From a bacterium (GTDB lineage Bacteria; Sumerlaeota; Sumerlaeia; MVZB01): DNA of 41,255 bases. The notes under the pieces are model-generated. The model ran no database searches, was not told the origin of the DNA, and saw nothing but the letters and a program-made list of their open reading frames with translations. Shown one piece after another: positions 28,884 to 37,757 of this stretch. Within the stretch, counting starts at the first letter, position 1; each line of letters begins with the position of its first letter. The stretch is from NCBI GenBank assembly GCA_021372575.1, contig JAJFUE010000094.1:1-41255 (forward strand). The letters run 5' to 3'. A program made the position numbers and the translations under genes.

Positions 28884-31271
28884 TCAGTGATCCGGATTCG
28901 TCTCGGTTCTTGAAACGATCGACTCGAGCTTTTCCATGGCGAGGGTTTCGCGGACTTTTTCGAGCATCTCGCCGGCGGCGAACGGCTTGCCGATGAACTG
29001 GCAATCGGCGCCGAGGCCGCCGCGGCGAACCATGTCGTCGTCGCTGTAGCCGGACATATACAGGACGCGCACGGGTCCGAACTCGAGCGACAGGCGCTCG
29101 ACCAGGCCGCGCCCGCCAAGCTTCGGCATGACCAGGTCCGTCATGACCAGATCGACCCTGTCGCGGTTCTGGCGATAGACCTCGAGGCCGGCCAGGCCGT
29201 CGGCGGCGGTCAGCACCGTGTAGCCGGCCTTGTCCAGCAGCGTTTCAGTCAGGTTGCGCACCAGCTCGTCGTCCTCGACAAGCAAAATGGTTTCCTTGCC
29301 GCCGGCAGGCTCGGAGGCCACGGTCTCGCGGGAATCCCTGCCGCGCGCGCTGAGCAGCCGCGGCAGCAGGATCTGGAACGTCGTGCCGCGGTCGATGTTG
29401 CTGCTGACGCGCACGTCGCCGCCGCTCTGCTTGACGATGCCATAGACGGTCGATAGTCCCAGCCCCGTCCCCTTGCCCATATCCTTCGTCGTGAAGAACG
29501 GCTCGAAAATATGGGCCTTCGTTTCCTCGCTCATGCCGACGCCGGTATCGGAGATCGAGAGGCTCACGTACGGGCGCGATTCCACGTCGATGTTCGTGGC
29601 CGAAAGCACGATCTTGCCCCCCTTGGGCATCGCGTCGCGCGCGTTGACCACGAGGTTGAGGATGACCTGCTCGATCTGGCCGGGGTCGGCGAGGATCTTG
29701 CCGACCGCCGCGGCCGTGGAAACAGTCAGCTCGATGTCCTCGCCGATGAGCCGCCGCAGCATGTTTTCCATGTCGGCGATGAGGATGTTCAGATCGAGAA
29801 GCTTGGGCTGGAGGACCTGGCGGCGGCTGAACGCCAGCAGCTGGCGCGTGAGGGAACTGGCCCGCTCGCCGGCGCGCTTGATTTCGCCGACGTCCTTGGC
29901 CAGGGGATTGTCGTGGCCGAGCTTTTTCGCCAGCAGGTCGCTGTAGCCGTTAATGACCGTCAACAGGTTGTTGAAATCGTGCGCGATGCCGCCGGCAAGG
30001 CGCCCCACCGCCTCCATCTTCTGGCTCTGGCGAAGCTGCTGCTCCAGCGCGACTTCGGCGCTGACGTCGCGGCCGATCGCGACGAATCCGTTGATGTTGC
30101 CGTCGGCGTCGCGCACCGGCGACATCGTGGTGTCCTGCTCGTACTGCCTGCCGTCCTTGCGCACGTTCACCATGCGGCCGGACCAGATTCTGCCGTTGCG
30201 GACGGTGTCCCAGACATTCTGGAAGAATGCTTCATCGTAGCCCGGGGGGCGGAGCACGCTCGGCGGCCGGCCGACCATCTCTTCCATGGTGAAGCCCGTC
30301 AGATGCTCGAACGCCGGATTGACATATTGGATCCTGCCGTCCACGTCGATGATCATGATCATCTCGGCGGCCTGTTCCACGGCGATGGCGAGCCGCTCAA
30401 GCCCTTCCTCGGCGCGGCGGCGCTCGTCCATCTGTTGCTGAAGCTCGGTGTTGGATCGCGCGAGGGCCTCCGTGCGGCGCCGCACGAGCTCATCGAGCCG
30501 GTCGCGGCCGTCGCGCAGGATTTGATTGAGCACGTTGAAGCTCGACGCGATCCGGCCGATTTCATCATCGTTCTCGACGGCCAGCGGCTCCTGGTTGGGA
30601 TCGTCCGGGTGGGCCGCAAGCGCGGTGAAATGGTCGGCGATCGCGCCGAGGCGGCGGCTTACGATCCGGTGGAACGCCACGCACACGAGCGCCAGCAGGA
30701 CCGCAAAGCCGAACATGCCGGTCATCGTCCGGTTCACGAGCTCGCGCTTGAACCGGTGATGCAGGGATGCATGGGAAACGGCCAGGATATCCACGCGTGA
30801 CGACTGCGCGTCCGGCTGGACGGCGCACGGCAGCACCATCGCGATGCAGCGCTCGCCGTCGATCGTCAGGTCGCCCTGCCACCAGCGCGCCGAAGGCGAC
30901 GTCGCCGAGTCGGATTCGAACAGGGCCTTGATGGCCGCCTGGCCCTGACCGCCGGTCATGCTGGCCAGCTCGCGCGGGCTCACCTGGAACTTGACCAGCG
31001 TGACGCTGGAATTGGCGCAGGTCGATTTCTCAAGCTTTTCGGAGAAGTCGCGCGTTATCTCGCCGACCGGCGTTGAATTGTGCTGGAGGTTGTTGCGCAA
31101 GGTCTGGGCGAGCGTGCGCTCGACCATTTGAAGGACTTCGGCGCGGCCGCGCATCTGCTCGTTGGCGTGCCGCTGCACGTGCGCCCACGCCATGGAGATG
31201 TTGAGCAGAACAAAACCCAGGGCCATCAGGGCCAGCACGGCAAAAAATTTCACGGCGATTCTGCGGTTCAT
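28884..31271 (-). CDS. Hybrid sensor histidine kinase with PAS and receiver domains
   Basis: The 795-residue protein has two membrane helices (about 8-30 and 184-206) enclosing a periplasmic sensor region. A HAMP-like segment, a coiled coil and a PAS domain (about 295-400, IIDVDGRIQYVNPAFEHLTGF) follow. The HisKA H-box is GGIAHDFNN, the N-box is LVVNARDAM, and G-boxes DTGVGM and GKGTGLGLSTV follow. A C-terminal receiver has the phosphoacceptor aspartate in LVMTDLVMPKLGG. It autophosphorylates on His and passes phosphate to its own receiver or to a separate regulator. No output regulator gene is adjacent. The DUF4349 lipoprotein gene lies upstream in the same direction. Confidence 0.94.
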   Translation of the reverse strand: MNRRIAVKFFAVLALMALGFVLLNISMAWAHVQRHANEQMRGRAEVLQMVERTLAQTLRNNLQHNSTPVGEITRDFSEKLEKSTCANSSVTLVKFQVSPRELASMTGGQGQAAIKALFESDSATSPSARWWQGDLTIDGERCIAMVLPCAVQPDAQSSRVDILAVSHASLHHRFKRELVNRTMTGMFGFAVLLALVCVAFHRIVSRRLGAIADHFTALAAHPDDPNQEPLAVENDDEIGRIASSFNVLNQILRDGRDRLDELVRRRTEALARSNTELQQQMDERRRAEEGLERLAIAVEQAAEMIMIIDVDGRIQYVNPAFEHLTGFTMEEMVGRPPSVLRPPGYDEAFFQNVWDTVRNGRIWSGRMVNVRKDGRQYEQDTTMSPVRDADGNINGFVAIGRDVSAEVALEQQLRQSQKMEAVGRLAGGIAHDFNNLLTVINGYSDLLAKKLGHDNPLAKDVGEIKRAGERASSLTRQLLAFSRRQVLQPKLLDLNILIADMENMLRRLIGEDIELTVSTAAAVGKILADPGQIEQVILNLVVNARDAMPKGGKIVLSATNIDVESRPYVSLSISDTGVGMSEETKAHIFEPFFTTKDMGKGTGLGLSTVYGIVKQSGGDVRVSSNIDRGTTFQILLPRLLSARGRDSRETVASEPAGGKETILLVEDDELVRNLTETLLDKAGYTVLTAADGLAGLEVYRQNRDRVDLVMTDLVMPKLGGRGLVERLSLEFGPVRVLYMSGYSDDDMVRRGGLGADCQFIGKPFAAGEMLEKVRETLAMEKLESIVSRTETNPDH

Positions 31272-31311
31272 GGACCCACCCCGGGCGACAACGCGTCCCC
31301 CTGTTCATGTA

Positions 31312-31347
31312 TCGACAATTCAGAGCATGAGCTGAATTGTTTGTCGA
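31312..31347. repeat. Palindrome upstream of the sensor kinase
   Basis: TCGACAATTCAG (31312-31323) pairs with CTGAATTGT...GTCGA (31332-31347), leaving a small bulge around a loop of eight bases. It lies 40 bases upstream of the kinase start, so it could be an operator, a leader hairpin or a REP unit. Confidence 0.45.
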
Positions 31348-31565
31348 TGAAAAAACGGAATCGCCACGGGCTGACCGGACGAATTGTCCCGACCGCCCCG
31401 CCGGAACCGGCATGCTTGCAACCCAAAAAGGAATTGATGCCGTCGTGACGGTTTATCCGGCGCGAAGCATTTCAGCACTGCCGAAAACAGCAATCGCGGA
31501 TCGACTCAGGAAACGGTTCCCCGAGCCAACCCGCGATTGGAGACGATGCCCCTCCTCGCGCGCGG

Positions 31566-32858
31566 CTATTGGAACAGATGCGTGAACGGGGCCTTCCACA
31601 GCGACGGGCGCAGCTTGAGGGTGCCGACCGATTGCGCGACGGGCGCGACGCGCGGGTCGGCCTGGCTGCTCAAGCTGGCGTATTCGATCACCGCGATGCT
31701 GCGGGGCAGGTCGGCGCGGCGCACGATCCACAGGTCGTAATTCCATTCCTCGCCGCCGTGGCCGGACCTCGCGCGCAGGCGCCGGCCTTCGAGCGCCTTG
31801 CTCGTTAACGCCGCGTTGCCGGTTTCGATCACCTGGTAACCGCGGCGCTGGCCGAGCTCGGCCTTGAGCGTCTCGACCCAGAAATCGAGGCTGGCCGTCT
31901 GGCGCGTCTCAACCATCAACAGGCGCACGCGGAAATCCTCGGGCGTGGTGGCCAGCAGGCGCTCGCCGTCGAACCACAGCGGGACGAACCCCGCCGGGAC
32001 GTCGAACCGGAACGCCGGCCCGACGAGCATGCGCGTCGCGAGGCCCGGCCCGCCCAGTGGCGCGCCTTTCCAGACTTCGGCCTGCAATTTATCGACGCCC
32101 AGCTCGTCGATCCACGCGAAGCGGTCGGTGTTGAGGCGCGGCTCGGTCCTCGGCTTCTCGACCGGGCGTTCGCGAAGGTTCACGGTGATCGTCGCGAGAT
32201 CGACCTGGTTGGCGAGCAGGCGCAACTGGCCCTTCATGCGCTCGATCTCCTCGGTCAGGCGGCGGATGTCGGCTTCGATCTTGAGCAGGTCCTCGGCCTT
32301 GACCGCCTTGGTGAGCAGCACGCGCAGGCGGTCGCGGCTTTCCTCGGCCGTCTTGATGCGAATCTCGACATCGACATACTGGTCGGTGACGTCCTGGCTG
32401 GAGATGTCGCGGTCGATCACCTGGCCCATGCCGGCGAGCGACTTGAGCGCCTCGTCGAACCGCTGCGGCGGGACGCGGAACGTGACCGACTCGAGCGTGG
32501 CGTGCTGGACGAATCCGCCGAGCCGCGTGATCAGGCCATGGATCTGTTCGAGCGCCTGGTCGCGGCTTGCGACCTGAAGCCCGAGCGTGGCGGTGTAGAT
32601 CACCTTGCGGTCAGGGGCCGGCGCCTGAATCGGCGGCGCGGGCGCGGCGGCGGTTTGCGAAACGAGGCCGACGGCGGCGCTGGCCGGGGCCGACGCGTTA
32701 ATACCAACATGCCCGCCACGAAGCCTTTCCGCTTGAACAAGCTCGCGGTCGGACAACAAATTGGCGGACTTGTTCCCGTAAGACTTGCACGACGAGCCGA
32801 TCAAAGCCACGCACGCGATCGCAATCATCAGCCTTGTTGCATGCCCAAAAGGTCTCAT
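31566..32858 (-). CDS. DUF4349-domain lipoprotein (430 aa)
   Basis: The signal peptide ends in the lipobox IGSSC (Cys at about residue 24), and AGGAG is 7-8 bases upstream of the ATG at 32858. After an Ala/Pro linker the DUF4349 domain occupies about residues 85-235: KVIYTATLGLQVASRDQALEQI, LGGFVQHATLESVTFRVPPQRFDEAL, DRDISSQDVTDQYVDVEIRIKTAEESRDRL and a coiled coil. The remaining C-terminus is a separate unrecognised domain. DUF4349 proteins are envelope-associated and of unknown function. The 290-base gap to the kinase holds only a palindrome, so cotranscription is uncertain. Confidence 0.88.
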   Translation of the reverse strand: MRPFGHATRLMIAIACVALIGSSCKSYGNKSANLLSDRELVQAERLRGGHVGINASAPASAAVGLVSQTAAAPAPPIQAPAPDRKVIYTATLGLQVASRDQALEQIHGLITRLGGFVQHATLESVTFRVPPQRFDEALKSLAGMGQVIDRDISSQDVTDQYVDVEIRIKTAEESRDRLRVLLTKAVKAEDLLKIEADIRRLTEEIERMKGQLRLLANQVDLATITVNLRERPVEKPRTEPRLNTDRFAWIDELGVDKLQAEVWKGAPLGGPGLATRMLVGPAFRFDVPAGFVPLWFDGERLLATTPEDFRVRLLMVETRQTASLDFWVETLKAELGQRRGYQVIETGNAALTSKALEGRRLRARSGHGGEEWNYDLWIVRRADLPRSIAVIEYASLSSQADPRVAPVAQSVGTLKLRPSLWKAPFTHLFQ

Positions 32859-33056
32859 CAGTCTGCTCCTGCCTGAACATTCAAATCGTAAACTAAAACA
32901 TTAGACTTTTCCGGGCGGAATAGGTTTGATGCGTATGCGGCATGTGTTTAGCACCATTTTTTCAAAGATGGCCCACGCGGAGGGAAAACGTTGAAACGGT
33001 TTTGAACAAGGCACCAAACACATACAGAATTACATTAACAAAAACGGAGAGAACAC

Positions 33057-33701
33057 ATGGCGCGCGCAATAATCTTCATGTTCATTCTATTTGCATTCAT
33101 TATTTCGCCAAGCGCGATGGCGGCAAGGGCGGAGGATCGGCCCACATCGCATGCGGCTCAGCGATTCATCGTATTTAATGACCATGCAACGACTCAGACG
33201 GGGAATGAAGAACCCTATCCTGACGAGCCGGCGCGCATTAAATCTGTTGAAATATTTCAAACCAGAAATGCCGACTATCGCATCGTTACAAACGTCAGCA
33301 TGCAGTTCCAGGGCGGGCAGACGATTGGCAGCCGGCTTGAATTTTCGTTTACCGGCGTGTCGGGCGGCGATTATGTCACGAATACTTCGCACACGCTCTT
33401 TGCCATTAACATTAAAACCAACACCATGGGCGGATACGCATTTGTCGCCGCGGTTTTGCCGACGGGCGATATCATCCTCATCAAGGACCTTCAATCGCGA
33501 CTGGCCAGGGCGTTCAAAAGATCTGACGCGGATAGCGTCCCAAATTACGTGAGCAAAATCGAGGCCGACCGCATTTACGTTTCACCGTGGCCGAATCACT
33601 ATGCGGGGCCATTTGACAAGTCAATCTACGTGGTTCGACTGGACGATGATGGCTGCCTGAAAGCCGTCGGGATCAGGAAACCGGAAAAAGGCGATGATTA
33701 G
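33057..33701 (+). CDS. Small exported protein, hypothetical (214 aa)
   Basis: GGAGAG is 6 bases upstream of the ATG at 33057. The signal peptide is MARAIIFMFILFAFIISPSAMAARA. The mature domain (about 185 residues) has alternating strands (FIVFNDHATTQTG, YRIVTNVSMQFQGGQTIGSRLEFSFTG, TLFAINIKTNTMGGYAFVAAV) and a short C-terminal tail. No family is recognised. It is divergent from the DUF4349 gene across a 198-base intergenic region that must hold both promoters. Confidence 0.78.
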   Translation: MARAIIFMFILFAFIISPSAMAARAEDRPTSHAAQRFIVFNDHATTQTGNEEPYPDEPARIKSVEIFQTRNADYRIVTNVSMQFQGGQTIGSRLEFSFTGVSGGDYVTNTSHTLFAINIKTNTMGGYAFVAAVLPTGDIILIKDLQSRLARAFKRSDADSVPNYVSKIEADRIYVSPWPNHYAGPFDKSIYVVRLDDDGCLKAVGIRKPEKGDD

Positions 33702-33717
33702 CAGGGTGTTGAAATTG

Positions 33718-33876
33718 TCCCGAAGGGACGGCCGCTTTCAGCCCGCTACGACAGTGGCGGGAATAAAGCCCAAGCGGCGACAGAAATATGATCGTCTCTG
33801 TCGTCCCTTCGGGATCATATCTATTTTTGTGTTTGGTCCCAGGGTTTCGCTCTCAACGGCCTCGCTCCACCCTGGG
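33718..33876. repeat. Nested palindromic element downstream of the small exported protein
   Basis: Outer arms TCCCGAAGGGACG (33718-33730) and CGTCCCTTCGGGA (33802-33814) are exact inverted copies. They enclose GCCGCTT/AAGCGGC with CCCGC/GCGGG inside (33731-33778) and GACAGA/TCTGTC (33779-33802). A further pair CCCAGGGT/ACCCTGGG (33838-33845 and 33869-33876) follows. The layout is cloverleaf-like, as in the elements at 15771 and 40591. No gene is seen. Confidence 0.65.
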
Positions 33877-33904
33877 CTTGCGAAGCCGGTGGATTTGATT
33901 TTTT

Positions 33905-33936
33905 CGCGTTCTTTGCCGTTTTGCGTTTTTGCGTGG
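33905..33936. repeat. TTTGCGTT word repeat
   Basis: CGCGTTCTTTGCCGTTTTGCGTTTTTGCGTGG is a run of TTTGCGTT-type words next to the 21-nt palindrome at 33962. Confidence 0.45.
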
Positions 33937-33961
33937 ACGTATTTTTGAGTCAGCATGAAAG

Positions 33962-33982
33962 GCCGCGTTTGGCAAACGCGGC
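33962..33982. terminator. 21-nt palindrome after the M56-LRR gene
   Basis: Arms GCCGCGTTT and AAACGCGGC surround GGC. It lies 15 bases beyond the stop codon of the minus-strand gene and is identical over 25 bases to the copy at 36119-36143. Confidence 0.6.
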
Positions 33983-33996
33983 CTGCAGGGATTGAC

Positions 33997-35661
33997 TCAG
34001 GGGCCGAACGAAATGTCGGTTGCCGGCAGGGCTCGCTGCAGCTCTTTGACGCCGGCTGGTGTTACTTGCGTCCGCCGGAGGTTCAACGACCGGAGCTTCT
34101 TGAGCCGCGTCAAATGTTTCAGCCCTTTGTCCGTGATTCGGGTGTCGGTCAGCCCGAGCCATTCCGTCAGGTTCGTCAGCCCCTTGAGGTGGACCATGCC
34201 GGCATCGGTCACTTTGGTGTTGTCGAGGACCAATCCCCACATCTTCGTCAAGTGCTGGATGTTCTTCAGGCCCTCATCGTCAACCTGCGTGTTCCACAAT
34301 CCGAGGTATGCCAGCTTCTTCAGGCCTCGCACGTGGATCAATCCGGCGCCGGTCACCGAGGTATTCGTCAGGTCCAGGTTCTCCACGTCCGGGAGTTTAT
34401 CCAGGAGCGCAAGGTCGGCATCCGTGACCCTGGTGTCACGCAGGCCGACCCGCACGACGCGGTGGAACGCGTTCGGATCGCCGGGCACCGCGTTCGGATC
34501 GAACACGTTGGGTTGGTTCGGGTTCGGCCTCTGGAAATCGTACATGACCTCGCCGCCGAGTGCGAGAACCGCGGCCACCGCCTCTTTTTGCGCCTGCTCA
34601 CGGCCGGCGCGCCAACCGCTTCGGGTCGGCATCACGACGCACGAGATCAAAACCAGCATCAGAATGCCGGGAAGCGTAAGCCGGGCTATTTTGCGCTGAT
34701 TGAACGGATCGAGTATGCGCCGGATCCGGCCGCCGATTTCGCTTCCACGCTCGCTCAACGTGAGCGCTTTACCCATGACGCAAGCAGAGGCGTTTTGCAG
34801 TTGGTAGTGAACGACCTTGACCAGGCCGTTGCTGTAATCGTTCGCGCTGCCCTTGAGCAGGGTGACGACGGCATCGTCGCACGCCATTTCGCGCTCGGCC
34901 CGAAGCCGGCGAACAGACCACCAGGCGACCGGATTGAAAAAGTGAACTGCGCACGCGATCCATTCAAGAACAATCACACTATGGTCCAGTCGCTTGACGT
35001 GGACCAACTCATGAAGAATCAGGCTGGATTGCTCGTTTTCACTCAGGTTGACAAACAACCCTCCCGGCATGACGATGTGCGGCCTCAGGATCCCGATGAC
35101 CAACGGGGTATCCACGGATTCCGAAAACAACACCGGAATTGACCGGCGCAGTCCGATCAGGGCCGAAAGGCTGTCTGACTTTTCAACGACCCACTCCGGC
35201 GGGCGGACGCCTGAACGCAGGATGAGGCGGCTGAGGCGCCGATGGCGGATCACAATCGACGTCATGAAGAACATAAAACCGGCCAGCCAGACGCCGCCCA
35301 CACATTCTTGAGCGGTCAAGCGGATGTTAAAACCGGGCGATCGGCCCGGCGGGGCGTCGATCGGGCGCGGGGCGCCAGCGATCGATCCGGCGTCCGCCGA
35401 CCACGCGGCCGTCGCGCCGATGCGAGGGACATCGGGCAGGAGATTGACAGCGCCGACGGGAAGCGAGAAACCGACCGGGATGAGGAATTTGGCGATCACC
35501 AGACACCACAAGCCGTATTTGAAGCAGGCCGCGCCCGATTTCCAGGGCCGCGTCATGGCGTAAATCAGGGTCGCCAGAAGGGTTGCCTGCAACGACATCA
35601 CCAGAACATGCCCGGCGAACTCCGCCAGGCCCGCAACGATGCTGCCCGCAACCGCATTCAT
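33997..35661 (-). CDS. BlaR1-like M56 metallopeptidase fused to leucine-rich repeats (554 aa)
   Basis: The N-terminal half has several membrane helices and the M56 zinc-peptidase core: HELVHVKR (HExxH at 217-221) and the third ligand in REREMACDDAVV (about residue 258). After a final helix (about 325-340, LPGILMLVLISCVVM) the beta-lactam-binding domain of BlaR1 is missing. In its place are about six cysteine-free planctomycete-style LRRs (VTDADLALLDKLPDVENLDLTNT, then LGLWNTQVDDEGL and similar). BlaR1 relatives sense a signal outside and trigger cleavage of BlaI. Here the LRRs are the likely sensor or partner-binding domain. ATG 35661 overlaps the BlaI stop codon (ATGA). Confidence 0.9.
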   Translation of the reverse strand: MNAVAGSIVAGLAEFAGHVLVMSLQATLLATLIYAMTRPWKSGAACFKYGLWCLVIAKFLIPVGFSLPVGAVNLLPDVPRIGATAAWSADAGSIAGAPRPIDAPPGRSPGFNIRLTAQECVGGVWLAGFMFFMTSIVIRHRRLSRLILRSGVRPPEWVVEKSDSLSALIGLRRSIPVLFSESVDTPLVIGILRPHIVMPGGLFVNLSENEQSSLILHELVHVKRLDHSVIVLEWIACAVHFFNPVAWWSVRRLRAEREMACDDAVVTLLKGSANDYSNGLVKVVHYQLQNASACVMGKALTLSERGSEIGGRIRRILDPFNQRKIARLTLPGILMLVLISCVVMPTRSGWRAGREQAQKEAVAAVLALGGEVMYDFQRPNPNQPNVFDPNAVPGDPNAFHRVVRVGLRDTRVTDADLALLDKLPDVENLDLTNTSVTGAGLIHVRGLKKLAYLGLWNTQVDDEGLKNIQHLTKMWGLVLDNTKVTDAGMVHLKGLTNLTEWLGLTDTRITDKGLKHLTRLKKLRSLNLRRTQVTPAGVKELQRALPATDISFGP

Positions 35662-36044
35662 TGAGTCCCTTCCTTTCTTTTCCTGATCAGATCCTCGAGC
35701 TCGGCCAGTTCCTTGTCGGAGATTTCGCCGGATTCGACCGCGTGATTGAACAAGCTCGCCAGGTTGCCTTCCGTGACGCGCGCCGCCATCGCGCGGAAAC
35801 TGTGCATCAAGGCCCGGTCGTGAGAGACGCCCGGCTTGTACAAATAGACGGGGCCGATTTTCTTGTGGCGCAGCAAGCCCTTTTTCACCAGCCGCTCCAT
35901 CATCGTCCGCACGGTGGGCTGGGCCCATCCTTCCTTCGCGCTCAATGCCTCAAAGACGTCGCGCACGACGACCTCTTTTTTCTCCCACACAACACGCATG
36001 ATCGACCATTCGGCCGGGGTCAACTCAGATCGCTTTGGCGGCAT
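35658..36044 (-). CDS. BlaI/MecI/CopY-family transcriptional repressor (128 aa)
   Basis: A winged-helix DNA-binding domain spans residues 8-75 (LTPAEWSIMRVVWEKKEVVVRDVFEAL, PTVRTMMERLVKKGLLRHKKIGPVYLYKP). A dimerisation tail follows. The family represses its own operon, and repression is lifted when the partner membrane peptidase is activated. That partner gene overlaps the stop codon. GGAG lies 8 bases before the ATG. A TGTA/TACA-type dyad overlaps the promoter. It is unlikely to be a resistance repressor as such, since no beta-lactamase gene is present and the partner has LRRs instead of a penicillin-binding sensor. Confidence 0.92.
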   Translation of the reverse strand: MPPKRSELTPAEWSIMRVVWEKKEVVVRDVFEALSAKEGWAQPTVRTMMERLVKKGLLRHKKIGPVYLYKPGVSHDRALMHSFRAMAARVTEGNLASLFNHAVESGEISDKELAELEDLIRKRKEGTQ

Positions 36045-36068
36045 GCTCCAGTCTCCATGATGTTAATT

Positions 36069-36103
36069 ATGTAGCTTATCGGTTACATTTGTCGTTTTGT
36101 CAA
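36069..36103 (-). promoter_or_regulatory. Promoter of the blaI-like operon with overlapping dyad operator
   Basis: On the minus strand TTGACA (36103-36098) and GATAAG (36080-36075) are spaced by 17 bases. The inverted repeat ATGTA...TACAT (36069-36088, 10-base spacing) covers the -10 box. TACA/TGTA dyads are the known form of BlaI-type operators, so autorepression is likely. Confidence 0.65.
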
Positions 36104-36118
36104 TAACTTTTTCCAAAT

Positions 36119-36139
36119 GCCGCGTTTGGCAAACGCGGC
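36119..36139. terminator. 21-nt palindrome after the DUF4129 gene
   Basis: Same sequence as at 33962-33982, 13 bases beyond the stop codon of the minus-strand gene, and just upstream of the blaI-like promoter. It could insulate the two units or be a REP-like repeat. Confidence 0.6.
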
Positions 36140-36152
36140 CTGCGGGGGTCGG

Positions 36153-37757
36153 TCACACCTGATGCACGTGGCGGCTGAGCGCGATCCAGTAGGCTTGCAG
36201 CTCGGGGAGGACGGTATCCGGCACGGGCTGGCCCGAATACTCGGCGAACGCAAACCAGTCGGCCAGGAATTGGGCGCGGTCCTCGAAGCCCGTGAGCGGC
36301 TCGGGCTTGTCGGCGACGTATTCGAGCGCGGTGCGGTCCGGCGGGCACGGCGCGCCCATCTGCGCGCACCACGCCAGTGTCGCCGCCCACATATGCTTCA
36401 CGATCGCCGAGGCGTCGCGGGCCGGCGCGCCCGAGCCAAACGGATCCTCGAACGCCGAGAACGCCGGCGCCGCCGCGCGCGCCCGTTCGCGCTTCTCCTT
36501 TTCCTTCCCGCGGCGCTGCGTCCGTTTCCCCTGCGACTCGAGCACGCCCTCGAATCCCCGCTTGGCCATGACCAGGATCACGACCACCAGCACGAACAGC
36601 GCGCACGCCATCGCCAGCAGAACGATGCCCGAAATCAGCTTGCGGAAAAGCTTCGGAACCTGGTCGTTGAAGGCGGCGCGCATCGCCTGCAGGTTTCGAT
36701 ACTCGGGCTCGAAACCGGAATCGCGGTAGGCCTGCGATAGCCCCGGGTCGTTCATGCGGTCGATGTCCGCATAGCGGTCCTTGAGTTCGCGCACCACCTG
36801 CTGGCTGGCCGTCTGGGAAGGCTTCGCTTGCGTGTGGTATCCATACTTGGCTTCCCATCCGCGCCAGCTGGTGAGGACCTGTTCGCGAACGTAAAACCGC
36901 GCGGCGGTCGGCGGTTGCGGCAGGATCCACGCCACCGCGAGCGCGGCGGTGATGGCCGCCACCGCGATCGCCATCCACGTCAGGCCGACCATGTCCGGCA
37001 GCGTCACGTTGCGCTGTTCGAAATAGACCGCCAGCTGCCGCAGGCTCGCCAGCGACAGAAGCGCCAGCGCGCACCACATATAAACGGCGAACCACACGCC
37101 GAGCAGGAACCGCGACGGGTCGCCCTCGGGGAAAATGAACGGCCCGGCCGCGAACACGGGCAGGGCCACGGCGGAGAACCACAGGATAATGCGGCCGGGA
37201 TGGCGCGCCGGGGGCTTTTCCTCCCACTTGGGCTCGAAGACGGCCGTCCCCTTGCCGGTGTCGATGGCATGCAGCTTGAGCTTCCACTTGCGTTTTTTCA
37301 GCGGCGCGCCGCGGGTCAGGATGCCGCTCGAGGCGGCGCGCTCGACGGCCTCGTCCGAATCCACCGAGCACGCCGCCGTGATATGGTGCGAGACCCACCA
37401 CAGGATCGCGTAAAGCATGACGTTCACCGTGAACCCGATGGCCGGGTGAACCCCCGAAGGAAACGTGAGCGCGTGGTAGCCGGCAAACGTGAGGATCGAG
37501 ATCCCCATCGCCAGCGAGTAGGCGCGGGCCTCCGAACGGCCGTGGATGATGCCGAGCCGCTGGATGAGGATGACGCCGAGGGCAAACGCAAGCGTCGCCT
37601 GCCGCAACTTGAGTTCGCCCCCATGGAGGAACACGTTGCGCACGTCGATCAGGTACAGCACGAGCGCCGAGATCATCGCCCACACGCACAGCGGGATGGC
37701 GACGGCCGCGACCTTGTCGGACGTGATCCGCTCAGATGTATTGTCGCCCGATGACAA
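36153..37757 (-). CDS. DUF4129-like multi-pass membrane protein (534 aa)
   Basis: Several hydrophobic helices occur in the first 290 residues. A soluble helical region (about 295-375) follows, then a strong helix (about 385-412, LISGIVLLAMACALFVLVVVILVM), a basic linker and a C-terminal ~100-residue domain (RTALEYVADKPEPLTGFEDRAQFLADWFAFAEYSG). That domain resembles DUF4129, the usual partner of MoxR and DUF58. The start is TTG at 37757, which has GGAGG 10 bases upstream and overlaps the DUF58 gene by 26 bases. A later start is possible. The family is linked to envelope or exopolymer assembly; its exact role is unknown. Confidence 0.78.
   Translation of the reverse strand: MSSGDNTSERITSDKVAAVAIPLCVWAMISALVLYLIDVRNVFLHGGELKLRQATLAFALGVILIQRLGIIHGRSEARAYSLAMGISILTFAGYHALTFPSGVHPAIGFTVNVMLYAILWWVSHHITAACSVDSDEAVERAASSGILTRGAPLKKRKWKLKLHAIDTGKGTAVFEPKWEEKPPARHPGRIILWFSAVALPVFAAGPFIFPEGDPSRFLLGVWFAVYMWCALALLSLASLRQLAVYFEQRNVTLPDMVGLTWMAIAVAAITAALAVAWILPQPPTAARFYVREQVLTSWRGWEAKYGYHTQAKPSQTASQQVVRELKDRYADIDRMNDPGLSQAYRDSGFEPEYRNLQAMRAAFNDQVPKLFRKLISGIVLLAMACALFVLVVVILVMAKRGFEGVLESQGKRTQRRGKEKEKRERARAAAPAFSAFEDPFGSGAPARDASAIVKHMWAATLAWCAQMGAPCPPDRTALEYVADKPEPLTGFEDRAQFLADWFAFAEYSGQPVPDTVLPELQAYWIALSRHVHQV

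Noticed and set aside
34769-34963. Small minus-strand frames inside the M56 gene
   Set aside because: Out-of-frame shadows of the HExxH-encoding region.
35662-35928. 89-codon N-terminal extension of the M56-LRR protein
   Set aside because: It overlaps the blaI-like gene out of frame and has shadow-like composition. The ATG at 35661 has a ribosome site and the ATGA overlap.
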